A DNA stretch of 44,569 nucleotides from Prevotella disiens JCM 6334 = ATCC 29426 (GTDB taxonomy: Bacteria > Bacteroidota > Bacteroidia > Bacteroidales > Bacteroidaceae), in contig NZ_BAIS01000018.1 in the NCBI RefSeq assembly GCF_000613345.1, positions 1 to 44,569 of the forward strand. Reading direction: 5' to 3'. Below the pieces are notes generated by a model. That model saw nothing but the letters and a program-made list of their open reading frames with translations, did no database searches and was not told the DNA's origin. Shown piece by piece: positions 18,142-26,603 of the stretch. Position 1 is the first letter of the stretch. Each line of letters starts with the position of its first letter. A program made the translations under genes and the position numbers.

Positions 18142-20040
18142 TTATTGTAAGATTCGTGAATAGAACATACCACTCTCGTCTTTAGGTGCAGGGAGTGTCA
18201 ACAAGCGCTCGAAACCTTGTACAAGTTCTTGAACAACGAATGGTTGTCCCTTTACTTGGTTGTACTGATATGGCGCAAAGTTGTTGATTCGGATACGGAG
18301 CAATGCTGCAAGTTGTCCTAAGTTTTGCTCTGCTACTACTACCTTCTTGTATTTAGCCAATACTTCTGCGGTGTTCTTTGGCAATGGATTAACGTACTTG
18401 AATTGTGCAAGTGCGATTTTATGTCCTTTTGCACGAAGTTCTTGCATTGCAGAGTAGAGGTGTCCGTATGTACTACCGAAACCTACGATGAGCAAATCAG
18501 CGTCATCTGCATCGCCTTGTACTTCCAAATCTGGCACAGGAATGCGTGCAACCTTGTCGAAACGCAAGTGATCCATAAGGTTATGGTTCTCTGCATCGGT
18601 TGAGATAGCACCTGTCTTGCCGTCTTTTTCAAGTCCACCAAGTATGTGTTCAAAGCCTTCCATACCTGGAACAGCCCAATAGCGCACGTTGGTGTAGTCT
18701 TCACGTTTATAAGGAGTATATTTAAATTTTTGTGATTCTGGAGCAAAGTGTGGTTTAATGGTTGGAAGTTCGTCCATTGAAGGAATCTTCCAAGCTGAAG
18801 AACCGTTTGCAATGAATGCGTCAGTAAGGAGAACAACTGGTGTCATGTGTTCCAATGCAATTTTACAAGCCTGGAAAGCTGCGTCAAAGCAGTCGGTTGG
18901 ACTTGTTGCTGCGATTACAGGCATTGGACTTTCACCATTACGACCATAGAGTACTTGCAAAAGGTCAGTTTGTTCAGACTTTGTTGGGAGTCCAGTTGAT
19001 GGACCTCCACGTTGAACATCGATTACCACGAGTGGCAATTCGTCGATAACAGCGAGGTTGAGTGCTTCACTCTTTAAGCAAATACCAGGTCCTGAGGTTG
19101 ATGTTGCTGCTAATGCGCCTGCGAAAGATGCTCCGATAGCTGATGCAGCACCTGAGATTTCGTCTTCACATTGTACAGTTACTACACCCATTGACTTGTG
19201 TTTTGCCAATTCGTGGAGAATGTCTGTTGCAGGAGTGATAGGATATGAACCTAAGAAGAGGGTCAAACCTGCCTTTTCAGCGGCTGCCATTAATCCGTAT
19301 GCGGTAGCTTTGTTACCTGTAATATCCATGTAACGACCAGCTACTTTCTCTTTTGTTTCAATGCGATAGGTGTTTGGAACTGATGCGTGAACATTGTGTC
19401 CATAGTTGTAACCAGCTGCTACAACTTTAATATTTGCTTCAGCTACGGCTGGCTTCTTCTTAAATTTATCGTTCAAGAAGTTGTTTACCAACTCTAAGTC
19501 GCGGTTGAACAACCAGCAAACCAATCCGAGTGCAAACATATTGCGGCTCTTCAACATGGCTTTGTTGTCCATTCCTGTATCAGCAAGGCAGTCTTTTACC
19601 ATTTTAGTAATAGGACAAGCTACTACACGGTCTGAATCGATGCCCATTTCTTTCAAATAGTCATCGGTTTGGAACTCAGCTTTCTTCAAGTCGCGTGCGC
19701 TAAAAGAATCTGTATCAATGATGATAGTTCCTTGCGGTTTACAATTTTTGTACTGAGTTTTCAAAGCAGCTGCGTTCATTGCTACTAACACATCGCACTT
19801 GTCGCCTGGTGTGTAAACCTTACCTGCACCGATGTGTACTCTAAATCCACTAACGCCAGTGAGCGAGCCTTGCGGGGCGCGAATGTCGGCTGGATAGTCT
19901 GGGAATGTTGAGATGCCATTACCAACTGTTGCTGATACATTTGAGAAAATGTTACCAGCAAGCTGCATACCATCACCCGAGTCTCCAGAGAACAACACTA
20001 CTACGTGTTCAAGCTCTTTCACTTCGATTTGTTCTTCCAT
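18142..20040 (-). CDS. korA: 2-oxoglutarate:ferredoxin oxidoreductase, fused gamma-alpha subunit
   Basis: 632 residues. The first ~190 are the gamma domain (VVLFSGDSGDGMQLAGNIFS, GVSGFRVHIGAG, LVAMNAAAL), fused to the pyrimidine-binding alpha domain (LFLGSYPITPATDILHELA, VQCEDEISGAASAIGASFAG, TSTSGPGICLKSEALNLA, QRGGPSTGLPTKSEQ) and a C-terminal transketolase-like domain. The gamma-alpha fusion is usual in Bacteroidota KorA. No iron-sulfur domain is present. It is first in the korAB unit. The ~510-nt gap upstream of it holds no gene; it contains the 22-bp repeat array at 20363-20428 and the promoter of the divergent regulator. Confidence 0.92.
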   Translation of the reverse strand: MEEQIEVKELEHVVVLFSGDSGDGMQLAGNIFSNVSATVGNGISTFPDYPADIRAPQGSLTGVSGFRVHIGAGKVYTPGDKCDVLVAMNAAALKTQYKNCKPQGTIIIDTDSFSARDLKKAEFQTDDYLKEMGIDSDRVVACPITKMVKDCLADTGMDNKAMLKSRNMFALGLVCWLFNRDLELVNNFLNDKFKKKPAVAEANIKVVAAGYNYGHNVHASVPNTYRIETKEKVAGRYMDITGNKATAYGLMAAAEKAGLTLFLGSYPITPATDILHELAKHKSMGVVTVQCEDEISGAASAIGASFAGALAATSTSGPGICLKSEALNLAVIDELPLVVIDVQRGGPSTGLPTKSEQTDLLQVLYGRNGESPMPVIAATSPTDCFDAAFQACKIALEHMTPVVLLTDAFIANGSSAWKIPSMDELPTIKPHFAPESQKFKYTPYKREDYTNVRYWAVPGMEGFEHILGGLEKDGKTGAISTDAENHNLMDHLRFDKVARIPVPDLEVQGDADDADLLIVGFGSTYGHLYSAMQELRAKGHKIALAQFKYVNPLPKNTAEVLAKYKKVVVAEQNLGQLAALLRIRINNFAPYQYNQVKGQPFVVQELVQGFERLLTLPAPKDESGMFYSRILQ

Positions 20041-20362
20041 AGAATTATTTCTTTGTTTTTATTTATGGTTAGATTTTGATGGTAAAGGTCTAAATAATTA
20101 TTGAATTGGCAAAATATTTCACGATAAATTTTTATAATAAGTTTATGCGTTTTTTATATAAAATATCTCATTTTGCCTACAAAATCATTATAACACCTTT
20201 CTTTTTGGCACGAAAAATAAAATAATTCTATCCTTAATTTCTTATTTTGTGAAAAATTTCACCAAAAAGTAAGGTAAAAATAATCAACTTTTTTTGATGA
20301 ATTATATCTTGATTTAACGATAAATGAGCAAATATAGATTTTAAGCAGTTGTTGTTTCATTT

Positions 20363-20428
20363 TCAAAACAGGCTCTTTTGAGGTGCAAAATAGGCTGTTT
20401 TGAGGCTCAAAATAGGCTCTTTTGAATG
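20363..20428. repeat. 22-bp periodic repeat array, locus 3
   Basis: Three head-to-tail 22-bp units: CAAAACAGGCTCTTTTGAGG, CAAAATAGGCTGTTTTGAGG and CAAAATAGGCTCTTTTGAAT (each plus two bases). There are no spacers, so this is not a CRISPR array. It sits in the divergent gap between korA and the wHTH regulator. Confidence 0.75.
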
Positions 20429-20500
20429 TCAAAGGATTTTTGTGATTGCTTTTTTAATGAAATTAAACACCAAGGGAACGAAAATTCTACTAAAAAACTA

Positions 20501-20509
20501 TACCTTTGC
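20501..20509 (+). promoter_or_regulatory. Promoter core of the membrane-tethered regulator
   Basis: TACCTTTGC, 40 nt upstream of the ATG at 20550. Confidence 0.6.
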
Positions 20510-20549
20510 AAGGTTGAACCTAATGTTACATTTTTAAAATAATGCCAAT

Positions 20550-21281
20550 ATGAAACCTTATCTATCGGTTATTGTTTTCTTATTTTTGGTGCTATCATCG
20601 GCAACGATGAGCATAAAAAGTTACAATGGTGCAAAAGATACGATTGTTGCAGACATGAATCAGGCGTTGGAACAAACACTACAAACAAAAACGGAAGCAT
20701 GGATAACGCCTGACACCATTATAAATTATCGAAAAAACCTAAAAATTGAAACATTGCGCAATGAGTCTTTCTTAACTTATGCAGCAGCAAAAACACCGCA
20801 AACACTGTGTAGCCGCCGCATGGAATGGAAAAATAGGGACAAAGAAAATATAGTTTTCCAATCTTACGCCACCTGTTCTGCGCTTACTATTTGGCAACTT
20901 TCCGACCAGCGTTATTCTACTTTTACGCTCCTACTCGCCTTTGTTTGGCTTGCAAGTTCTATTTATTGGATACGCAAAAGCAAATTGGGAACAATCGTTT
21001 TAAATAGTTTCATTTATTCAAGCGACACACAAATGTTCTACGATTTAGAGCAAAAACCTATTCCGTTCACCCCGATGCAGCTGCAACTCATGCAACTTTT
21101 TCTTGCAGCCGACCACCATCAACTTTCCAAACAAACCATTTGCGACACACTTTGGCATAAGAAACCCGATGCAAGCGAAACCCTTTACACTCTCATTCGC
21201 CGCACAAAAGTTGTCCTAAAAGAACGTGTCGGATTAAAGATTGTAACCGAACGAGGAGGCAATTATAGATTGGAAAAGTAG
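20550..21281 (+). CDS. Membrane-anchored winged-helix transcriptional regulator
   Basis: 243 residues. One hydrophobic segment lies at the N-terminus (about 5-22), then a ~100-residue stretch with two cysteines (LCSRRM, ATCSAL) predicted outside the cytoplasm, then a second membrane helix (about 122-141, FTLLLAFVWLASSIYWI). The C-terminal ~85 residues are an OmpR/PhoB-type winged helix (FTPMQLQLMQLFL, SKQTICDTLW, TLYTLIRRTKVVLKE, IVTERGGNYRLEK). This is a ToxR-like layout: a sensor outside the membrane coupled directly to DNA binding, with no receiver domain. Targets are unknown; the divergent korA gene is the nearest candidate. Confidence 0.75.
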   Translation: MKPYLSVIVFLFLVLSSATMSIKSYNGAKDTIVADMNQALEQTLQTKTEAWITPDTIINYRKNLKIETLRNESFLTYAAAKTPQTLCSRRMEWKNRDKENIVFQSYATCSALTIWQLSDQRYSTFTLLLAFVWLASSIYWIRKSKLGTIVLNSFIYSSDTQMFYDLEQKPIPFTPMQLQLMQLFLAADHHQLSKQTICDTLWHKKPDASETLYTLIRRTKVVLKERVGLKIVTERGGNYRLEK

Positions 21282-21378
21282 TAAACAGAGGCTTCGATTC
21301 TTCTATTCGTATGCTAAATTATTGGGAAATGTATTTAAAATTCGCAAGTACAACACCTCCAATTTCTAATATTTTTGT

Positions 21379-21387
21379 ACCTTTGCA
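21379..21387 (+). promoter_or_regulatory. Promoter core of tRNA-Pro
   Basis: TACCTTTGC ends 15 nt before the first base of the tRNA. Confidence 0.65.
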
Positions 21388-21402
21388 CTATCGAAAGCTA
21401 TT

Positions 21403-21475
21403 CGAGATGTAGCGCAGTTGGTAGCGCACTACGTTCGGGACGTAGGGGTCGGGCGTTCGAATCGCCTCATCTCGA
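21403..21475 (+). tRNA. tRNA-Pro (CGG)
   Basis: A 73-nt cloverleaf. The acceptor arms CGAGATG/CATCTCG match perfectly, the anticodon stem is CTACG/CGTAG with loop TTCGGGA (anticodon CGG), and GTTCGAATC is the T loop. CCA is not encoded. It reads CCG codons. Confidence 0.95.
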
Positions 21476-21485
21476 CAAAAATTCA

Positions 21486-21521
21486 AAGCAAGCAATGAGC
21501 CAATCGTTGCTTGCTTTTTTA
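21486..21521 (+). terminator. Terminator of tRNA-Pro
   Basis: AAGCAAGCAA pairs with TTGCTTGCTT, followed by T residues. Confidence 0.8.
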
Positions 21522-21674
21522 TTCTATCCGATATTTCCTTTCATTTGAAACCATTTTTTCTTTTCATTTATAGGGATAAAATACTATCTTTTTAGAAAGA
21601 TTACTGTCATTTTTAAGGTTATATTGTTAGTTTTTGTTACATTTGCCCATAATAATCAATTCAATATAAAACTT

Positions 21675-22823
21675 ATGAAAAAGAATTTACTCATTATTTC
21701 AGCATTTTTGCTTACTTGTCTGAATATTCAAGCTACCTCTAACTGCCCAAAAGGGAATGTCGAAAAGGGTAAAACAAAGGCTGTTTCGGTAGCTTTAGCA
21801 GGCGAAAATCAAGTACAAACATCTATCGTTGAGATGACTACGGCAGCTGGTATTGGCGAATACATTATGCTTTCTATCAACGCTGACGGACCATTGGAGG
21901 TTACTGGAGCCGAACTAAAGTATGGAGGCATGGCTGAAGTCAAGGACGCTCATATCGTTATCAAAGGCATCATAACGGGAGTTGATTGCACGGAGGCACA
22001 ATTAACATCGCTCAATTTGTCGCAAGCCCCTAATCTTACAACCCTTATTTGCAATAGTAATAGTTTGGAAAATCTTGAAGTGGGCAACTTGAAAGACCTC
22101 AAAATACTTTATTGCAATCAGAATAAAATAAAGGCTTTGGACGTGAAAAACAATCTAAAACTTGAGGAATTAGATTGCTGTGAGAACGAATTGACAACAC
22201 TCGATGTTACTGCTAATAGTGCATTGAAAATACTTTTAGCTTACCACAATCAACTTTCAGCAATCAATGTTGCCCAAAATCCGCTTTTAATAGGGCTTGA
22301 TATGTCGGAAAACAAACTTTCAGCATTAGACGTAACCGCAAATACGAAACTTGAAACCATTTATTGTAACGGAAATAATATCAATGGTGCAGCCATGGAA
22401 GCATTGGTAAAATCATTGCCTAATAGAACCGATAGAGCCGAAAAATGCCACTTCTTTGCGATAGATACCAAGAATGCGAACGAGAAAAACGTAATTTCCG
22501 ATACGCAAGTGAAGGCTTCTAATGCCAAAAATTGGCAAGTTTTAGATTACTCCGCAGGCGATAACGACGGCAATGGCATAGAATATGGCGGTACAAGTGG
22601 GGTGAAGCCAGTCGCAACAACCTCTCCTGCAACTTTGAAAATAGCACATCATACACTTTCAATTCACAATCTTTTGCCACAAAGCAAAGTTAAAGTATAT
22701 AGTGTTTCAGGTGAATTGTTGGGCGAAAAGAGCGTAAAAACCGACAGCACAGCATTTTATATTGGAAACCAAACCATGGTTATTGCAGTGATAAATGGCG
22801 TGGCACACAAAATAAGCAAATAA
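21675..22823 (+). CDS. Secreted leucine-rich-repeat protein
   Basis: 382 residues from the ATG at 21675, which starts the signal peptide MKKNLLIISAFLLTCLNIQA; the frame is open to 21624 but the extra residues are not signal-like. Residues about 110-250 hold six or seven LRR units of about 21 residues (LTSLNLSQAPNLTTLICNSN, LEELDCCENELTTLDV, LETIYCNGNNI), again with Cys in the strand. The C-terminus (KVKVYSVSGELLGEKSVKTD ... VINGVAHKISK) looks like a type IX secretion sorting domain. It differs in tail and linker from the LRR protein at 3784. A candidate promoter core, TACATTTGC, lies at 21638-21646. Confidence 0.8.
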   Translation: MKKNLLIISAFLLTCLNIQATSNCPKGNVEKGKTKAVSVALAGENQVQTSIVEMTTAAGIGEYIMLSINADGPLEVTGAELKYGGMAEVKDAHIVIKGIITGVDCTEAQLTSLNLSQAPNLTTLICNSNSLENLEVGNLKDLKILYCNQNKIKALDVKNNLKLEELDCCENELTTLDVTANSALKILLAYHNQLSAINVAQNPLLIGLDMSENKLSALDVTANTKLETIYCNGNNINGAAMEALVKSLPNRTDRAEKCHFFAIDTKNANEKNVISDTQVKASNAKNWQVLDYSAGDNDGNGIEYGGTSGVKPVATTSPATLKIAHHTLSIHNLLPQSKVKVYSVSGELLGEKSVKTDSTAFYIGNQTMVIAVINGVAHKISK

Positions 22824-22850
22824 TATTTTTGCAGATTGGGCTACTTTTAT

Positions 22851-22859
22851 TATCTTTGC
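22851..22859 (+). promoter_or_regulatory. Promoter core of folP
   Basis: TATCTTTGC ends only 4 nt before the ATG at 22864, so transcription would start at or within the first codons of the longest frame. This affects the choice of start (see folP). Confidence 0.65.
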
Positions 22860-22863
22860 GGAT

Positions 22864-23727
22864 ATGGAACACGAAAGATTTTCAGGGCAGATGCGCCCCA
22901 TAAATTATACAATGAATGTCAGAGGCGAGTTAATTGATTTGTCGCACCCCTCTGTAATGGGTATCTTAAACGTTACGCCCGATTCGTTTTATGCCAATAG
23001 TCGTATGCAAACCGAGGCAGAAATCTACAATCGCGCTAACCAAATCATGGAGGAAGGTGCTACCATTATTGACGTGGGGGCATGCTCAACACGCCCAGGA
23101 CGCCCAGGAGGAGAGGTTGTTGATGAGGAAGAAGAGATGCGCCGCCTCGCTATGGCACTGCCTATTATCCGCAAAGCCCAGCCCAATGCTATTATTTCTA
23201 TTGATACTTTCCGTGCCTCGGTGGCTCGAAAGACAGTGGAAGAGTTTGGTGCTGATATAATAAATGATGTGGAAGAGGGCGCAGACCCAGATATGTTTCG
23301 CACCGTTGCCGACCTTGGTGTACCTTATATATTAATGTCAAAGGCTGCCAACTTGCACGATATGCTCATCGATTTTGCGCGTGAAGTGCAAGAACTCCGC
23401 AATCTTGGCCAAAAAGATATTATCCTTGACCCAGGTTTTGGCTTTGGTAAAGAGCCTGTCAATGGTAACTATGCACTCATGGGAGTCTTGGAACGTCTGC
23501 ACACTTTGGAACTTCCTATCCTTGTGGGTATTAGCCGTAAACGCATGATACACCAACTTTTGGGCATTACTGCCAAAGAAAGTTTGAATGGAACTACCGC
23601 TTTGAATGTAATTTCACTGATGAAAGGTGCGAGCATTTTGCGTGTTCACGATGTGAAAGAAGCTGTTGAGGCTATTAAAATTTACGATTGTTTAGTGGCA
23701 AACACTCCGAAAGAAGAAGGCTTTTAA
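22864..23727 (+). CDS. folP: Dihydropteroate synthase
   Basis: It joins 6-hydroxymethyl-dihydropterin diphosphate with p-aminobenzoate in folate synthesis and is the sulfonamide target. 287 residues from the first ATG. Motifs: GILNVTPDSF (33-42), DVGACSTRPG (70-79), ISIDTF, ILDPGFGFGK and GISRKRM. The promoter core ends at 22859, so an mRNA starting at this ATG would be leaderless. The ATG at 22891 (MRPINYTMNVRGEL) is a good alternative giving 278 residues, and one at 22912 also exists. It is followed by cdaA after 92 nt. Confidence 0.94.
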   Translation: MEHERFSGQMRPINYTMNVRGELIDLSHPSVMGILNVTPDSFYANSRMQTEAEIYNRANQIMEEGATIIDVGACSTRPGRPGGEVVDEEEEMRRLAMALPIIRKAQPNAIISIDTFRASVARKTVEEFGADIINDVEEGADPDMFRTVADLGVPYILMSKAANLHDMLIDFAREVQELRNLGQKDIILDPGFGFGKEPVNGNYALMGVLERLHTLELPILVGISRKRMIHQLLGITAKESLNGTTALNVISLMKGASILRVHDVKEAVEAIKIYDCLVANTPKEEGF

Positions 23728-23743
23728 GCTGTTTTGCGAGTAA

Positions 23744-23816
23744 AAAGAAACCAAACGATTTCGTTAAACCACCGCAATTTGAACATGTTTGTGGCAAGAA
23801 ATCGTATTTTTGAATA
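23744..23816. repeat. Degenerate copy of dispersed repeat module B
   Basis: AACGATTTCGTTAAACC through TGTGGCAAGAAATCG matches module B at 91-164 with many changes in the middle. It fills the folP-cdaA gap. Confidence 0.5.
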
Positions 23817-23819
23817 AGA

Positions 23820-24596
23820 ATGTTTTTTGAATTTGGCATAAAAGATATTATCGATATAGTCATGGTAGCGCTCATGCTCTACTATCTTTATCGTGTCATG
23901 AAAGAATCGCGTTCGCTTAATGTCTTCGTTGGCATAATGGTGTTCGTTGTTGTCTGGCTTATTGTAACCCAAGTGCTTGAAATGCGCCTATTGGGAAGCA
24001 TCATGGATAAGTTGGCTTCTGTTGGAGTTATCGGACTTATCGTGCTTTTTCAAGAAGAAATACGCCACTTCCTTTATAATCTTGGTGCACATCAAAAGAT
24101 GATTCGTTTCCTCAAATTCATTCGTCACAACAAAGAAAAGAAAAGTGTAGACCGTGAAACCATACTCCCTATTGTTATGTCGTGCATGAATTTGGGAAAA
24201 GGAAAGGTGGGTGCGCTCATTGTGATTGAGCGTGGTATCATTTTGCAAGATATTGTTGAAACAGGTGATTGTATCGATGCACGAATCAATCAACGTCTCA
24301 TTGAAAACATATTTTTCAAGAATTCTCCACTACACGATGGGGCTATGGTGATTTCAAAGAAGCGAATCAAAGCAGCGGGGTGCATTCTCCCCGTGAGCCA
24401 CAACCAAGATATTCCAAAAGAATTTGGACTCCGCCACCGTGCCGCAATGGGCATTTCGCAAGCCTCCGACGCTGTGGCTATCGTTGTTTCAGAGGAAACT
24501 GGAAAAATTTCGGTAGCCATAAAAGGAAAATTCCAAGTGCGCTTGTCGGCAGAACAATTAGAAAGTATATTAACAAAAGAATTGGCAGAGTTGTAA
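23820..24596 (+). CDS. cdaA: Diadenylate cyclase (c-di-AMP synthase)
   Basis: 258 residues. Three N-terminal membrane helices (about 8-26, 34-52 and 61-77) anchor a cytoplasmic DAC domain that condenses two ATP into c-di-AMP. Catalytic motifs are present: LHDGAMVIS with DGA at 173-175 and LRHRAAMGIS with RHR at 205-207. The length matches CdaA/DacA. The usual CdaA partners (ybbR, glmM) are not adjacent; instead it follows folP, the common Bacteroidota order. No promoter box is seen in the gap, so it is probably co-transcribed with folP. c-di-AMP controls potassium and osmotic balance; a Kup potassium transporter is encoded 9 kb away. Confidence 0.93.
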   Translation: MFFEFGIKDIIDIVMVALMLYYLYRVMKESRSLNVFVGIMVFVVVWLIVTQVLEMRLLGSIMDKLASVGVIGLIVLFQEEIRHFLYNLGAHQKMIRFLKFIRHNKEKKSVDRETILPIVMSCMNLGKGKVGALIVIERGIILQDIVETGDCIDARINQRLIENIFFKNSPLHDGAMVISKKRIKAAGCILPVSHNQDIPKEFGLRHRAAMGISQASDAVAIVVSEETGKISVAIKGKFQVRLSAEQLESILTKELAEL

Positions 24597-24629
24597 AATT
24601 CTGCCTTTTTTCGGTTGAAGTAACTTTGT

Positions 24630-24724
24630 AGAGGGTGTTCAAAATTGATATTCCCTCTTTTTTATCTTCCTCCCTTTTTAGTTAAAAATCTTTCCCTGTT
24701 TTCTCTTTATGCTGCCAAACAGCG
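24630..24724 (+). repeat. ~95-bp dispersed repeat, copy 2 (terminator-associated)
   Basis: It reads AGAGGGTGTTCAAAATTGAT ... TTATCTTCCTCCC ... TATGCTGCCAAACAGCG and matches the minus strand of 14604-14696. The AGAGGG/CCCTCT arms followed by six T residues can terminate cdaA. The remainder of the 24597-24992 gap holds the promoter of the next gene. Confidence 0.7.
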
Positions 24725-24855
24725 CTTATATGTTTCATTAATTTCCTCAAAGGGTAGTAAAAGGAGGTTGCAAGTTACAAAAGAAATTGAACGAAAGACC
24801 GAGAGAGAAATTAAACTTTTCTACTCCAAAGTGTGAATTCTTCAAATACGTTTTA

Positions 24856-24864
24856 TAATTTTGC
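24856..24864 (+). promoter_or_regulatory. Promoter core of the guanylyltransferase gene
   Basis: TAATTTTGC, about 130 nt upstream of the ATG at 24993; this implies a long untranslated leader. Confidence 0.45.
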
Positions 24865-24992
24865 ACTTGCTGGTTGACTCTGCGGAGAGGTTCAAGAAAA
24901 CAAAAAATAAGAATTTGTTTCTTAAAACATTTGGAGAATTTGAATTATTTAAATACCTTTGGATAGATAATATACGAAAAATCTTAAGGTCT

Positions 24993-26090
24993 ATGGAAAT
25001 AACAGCCAATCAAAATAACTATTGTGTCATCTTGGCAGGTGGTAAAGGAAAACGTTTATGGCCTGTTAGCAGGGAGAATTACCCTAAGCAATTTATTGAT
25101 TTTTTTAGCGAAGGTAGAACCCAATTGCAACAAACGTTTGATAGGTTTGCGGCATTTATTCAGAAAGAGAATATACTGATTGTAACAAGTCAGGCTTACA
25201 TTGATATAGTTCGTGAGCAGTTGCCTGATGTGGCGGAGGATAATATCATCTCGGAGCCAGTCTATCGCAACACAGCACCGAGCGTGGCTTGGGCTACATG
25301 CCGCATTCGCAGGCGCAATGCAGATGCCAATATCATTATTACGCCTTCTGACCAGAGTATTTTGAAAGTTGAAGAGTTTCAAAAAAATATATTAGAAGGA
25401 CTTGATTTTGTAGGAAAGCATAATACATTGTTAGCTTTGGGTGTTCAACCTACACGAGCTGAGGTGGCGTATGGATACATTCAGAAAGGTGAACCGAGTG
25501 GTATAGCTGATATTTTCAAAGTGAAAGCTGTTACGGAAAAACCCGATATGGAGTTTGCAAAGATGTTCGTTGAAAGCGACGAATGGTTGTGGAACACGGG
25601 CATGTATCTCGGTAATGTTCGTACTTTCAAGCAGAATTTAATGAAAAGTTTGGCTGCTGAGCAGGTGGATTTTGAGGCTTCGCCCGATGATTTTAACTGC
25701 AAAGATGAAAACGAATTTAAACAAAAGGCTTTTCCTTCATTCCCCAACATGTCGATTGATGATAGTGTTTTAGAGAAATCGGAGAGTGTTCATGTTCTAA
25801 AATGCGATTTTGGCTGGTGCGACCTTGGTACTTGGTATGGCATGTATGAGGCTAAAAATCGTAGCGAAGGTGATAATGTTATCATGAGTGGTGATGTTTT
25901 AATCGATGAAGCATCAGATAATCTTGTAAGAATACCTAATGATAAGTTTGCTGTTATCAATGGTTTAGAGGGCTTTATTGTTGCCGAACATGATAATGTT
26001 TTGTTGATATGCAAGAAAGAAAATTCGGCTTCGTTGATAAGAAAATATGTGAATGAGGCTCAATTGAAGAAAGGCGAAGATTTCGTATAA
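24993..26090 (+). CDS. Mannose-1-phosphate guanylyltransferase
   Basis: 365 residues from the ATG at 24993 (MEITANQNNYCVIL); the frame is open to 24861 but the preceding 44 residues are not part of the family. It makes GDP-mannose from mannose-1-phosphate and GTP for surface polysaccharides. Motifs: ILAGGKGKRLWPVSRENYPK with KQF (pyrophosphorylase signature), PVYRNTAPSVAWA, TPSDQ, YIQKG, VTEKPD and LWNTGMYLG. It is the short form without a C-terminal mannose-6-phosphate isomerase domain. The nearest user could be the glycosyltransferase pair at 5.4-7.4 kb, but that is only inference. Confidence 0.9.
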   Translation: MEITANQNNYCVILAGGKGKRLWPVSRENYPKQFIDFFSEGRTQLQQTFDRFAAFIQKENILIVTSQAYIDIVREQLPDVAEDNIISEPVYRNTAPSVAWATCRIRRRNADANIIITPSDQSILKVEEFQKNILEGLDFVGKHNTLLALGVQPTRAEVAYGYIQKGEPSGIADIFKVKAVTEKPDMEFAKMFVESDEWLWNTGMYLGNVRTFKQNLMKSLAAEQVDFEASPDDFNCKDENEFKQKAFPSFPNMSIDDSVLEKSESVHVLKCDFGWCDLGTWYGMYEAKNRSEGDNVIMSGDVLIDEASDNLVRIPNDKFAVINGLEGFIVAEHDNVLLICKKENSASLIRKYVNEAQLKKGEDFV

Positions 26091-26114
26091 TGGGTTGAAG
26101 ACTCAAAAGCATAT

Positions 26115-26161
26115 AAAAAAGCAGCAAAAGAGTGAGGTTTCCTCATTCTTTCGCTGCTTTT
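26115..26161. terminator. Bidirectional terminator between convergent genes
   Basis: AAAGCAGCAAAAGAGTGAGG faces CCTCATTCTTTCGCTGCTTT around a 3-nt loop, between the guanylyltransferase gene (+) and the HIT gene (-). Confidence 0.8.
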
Positions 26162-26181
26162 ATAGGGTTAGAGCAAGTGGA

Positions 26182-26577
26182 TTATAGCTTTTGGAATGCA
26201 GCGTAAATGCGTGCTGCAATAGCCTTTTGCTCTTCGTCGGCTATGGTTATGTGATTTCTAAAATTCACATCAGCCTCGCTATTGATAGGAATAAGATGAA
26301 TGTGCGCATGTGGAACTTCAAGCCCTAACACGATTTGGGCTACTTTTTTGCATGGGAATTCTGACCGAATAGCTTGCGCAACCTTCTTTGCAAAGAGTTG
26401 AAATTCAGCTAAATCATTATCGTCCATATCAAAAATATAGTCTACCTCCTTTCGTGGAATTACCAATGTGTGCGCCTTTCCTACAGGATTAATATCCAAA
26501 AAAGCATAGAACTTGTCGTTTTCGGCACACTTATAGCTTGGGATTTCACCTGCTGCAATCTTTGAAAATATAGTCAT
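26182..26577 (-). CDS. HIT-family nucleotide hydrolase/transferase
   Basis: 131 residues. The histidine triad HAHIHLIP (H90, H92, H94) is complete, and the N-terminal FSKIAAGEIPSYK and DINPVGKAHTLVIPR match Hint-type purine nucleotide phosphoramidases. It lies 26 nt behind greA on the same strand, so the two share a transcript. The cellular substrate is unknown. Confidence 0.9.
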   Translation of the reverse strand: MTIFSKIAAGEIPSYKCAENDKFYAFLDINPVGKAHTLVIPRKEVDYIFDMDDNDLAEFQLFAKKVAQAIRSEFPCKKVAQIVLGLEVPHAHIHLIPINSEADVNFRNHITIADEEQKAIAARIYAAFQKL

Positions 26578-26603
26578 AGCTGTTTTGTTTTTAATTCTTT
26601 TAA

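Noticed and set aside
20363..20428. Short regularly repeated units suggestive of a CRISPR array
   Set aside because: The units are contiguous with no unique spacers, only 22 bp in period, and no cas genes are present.
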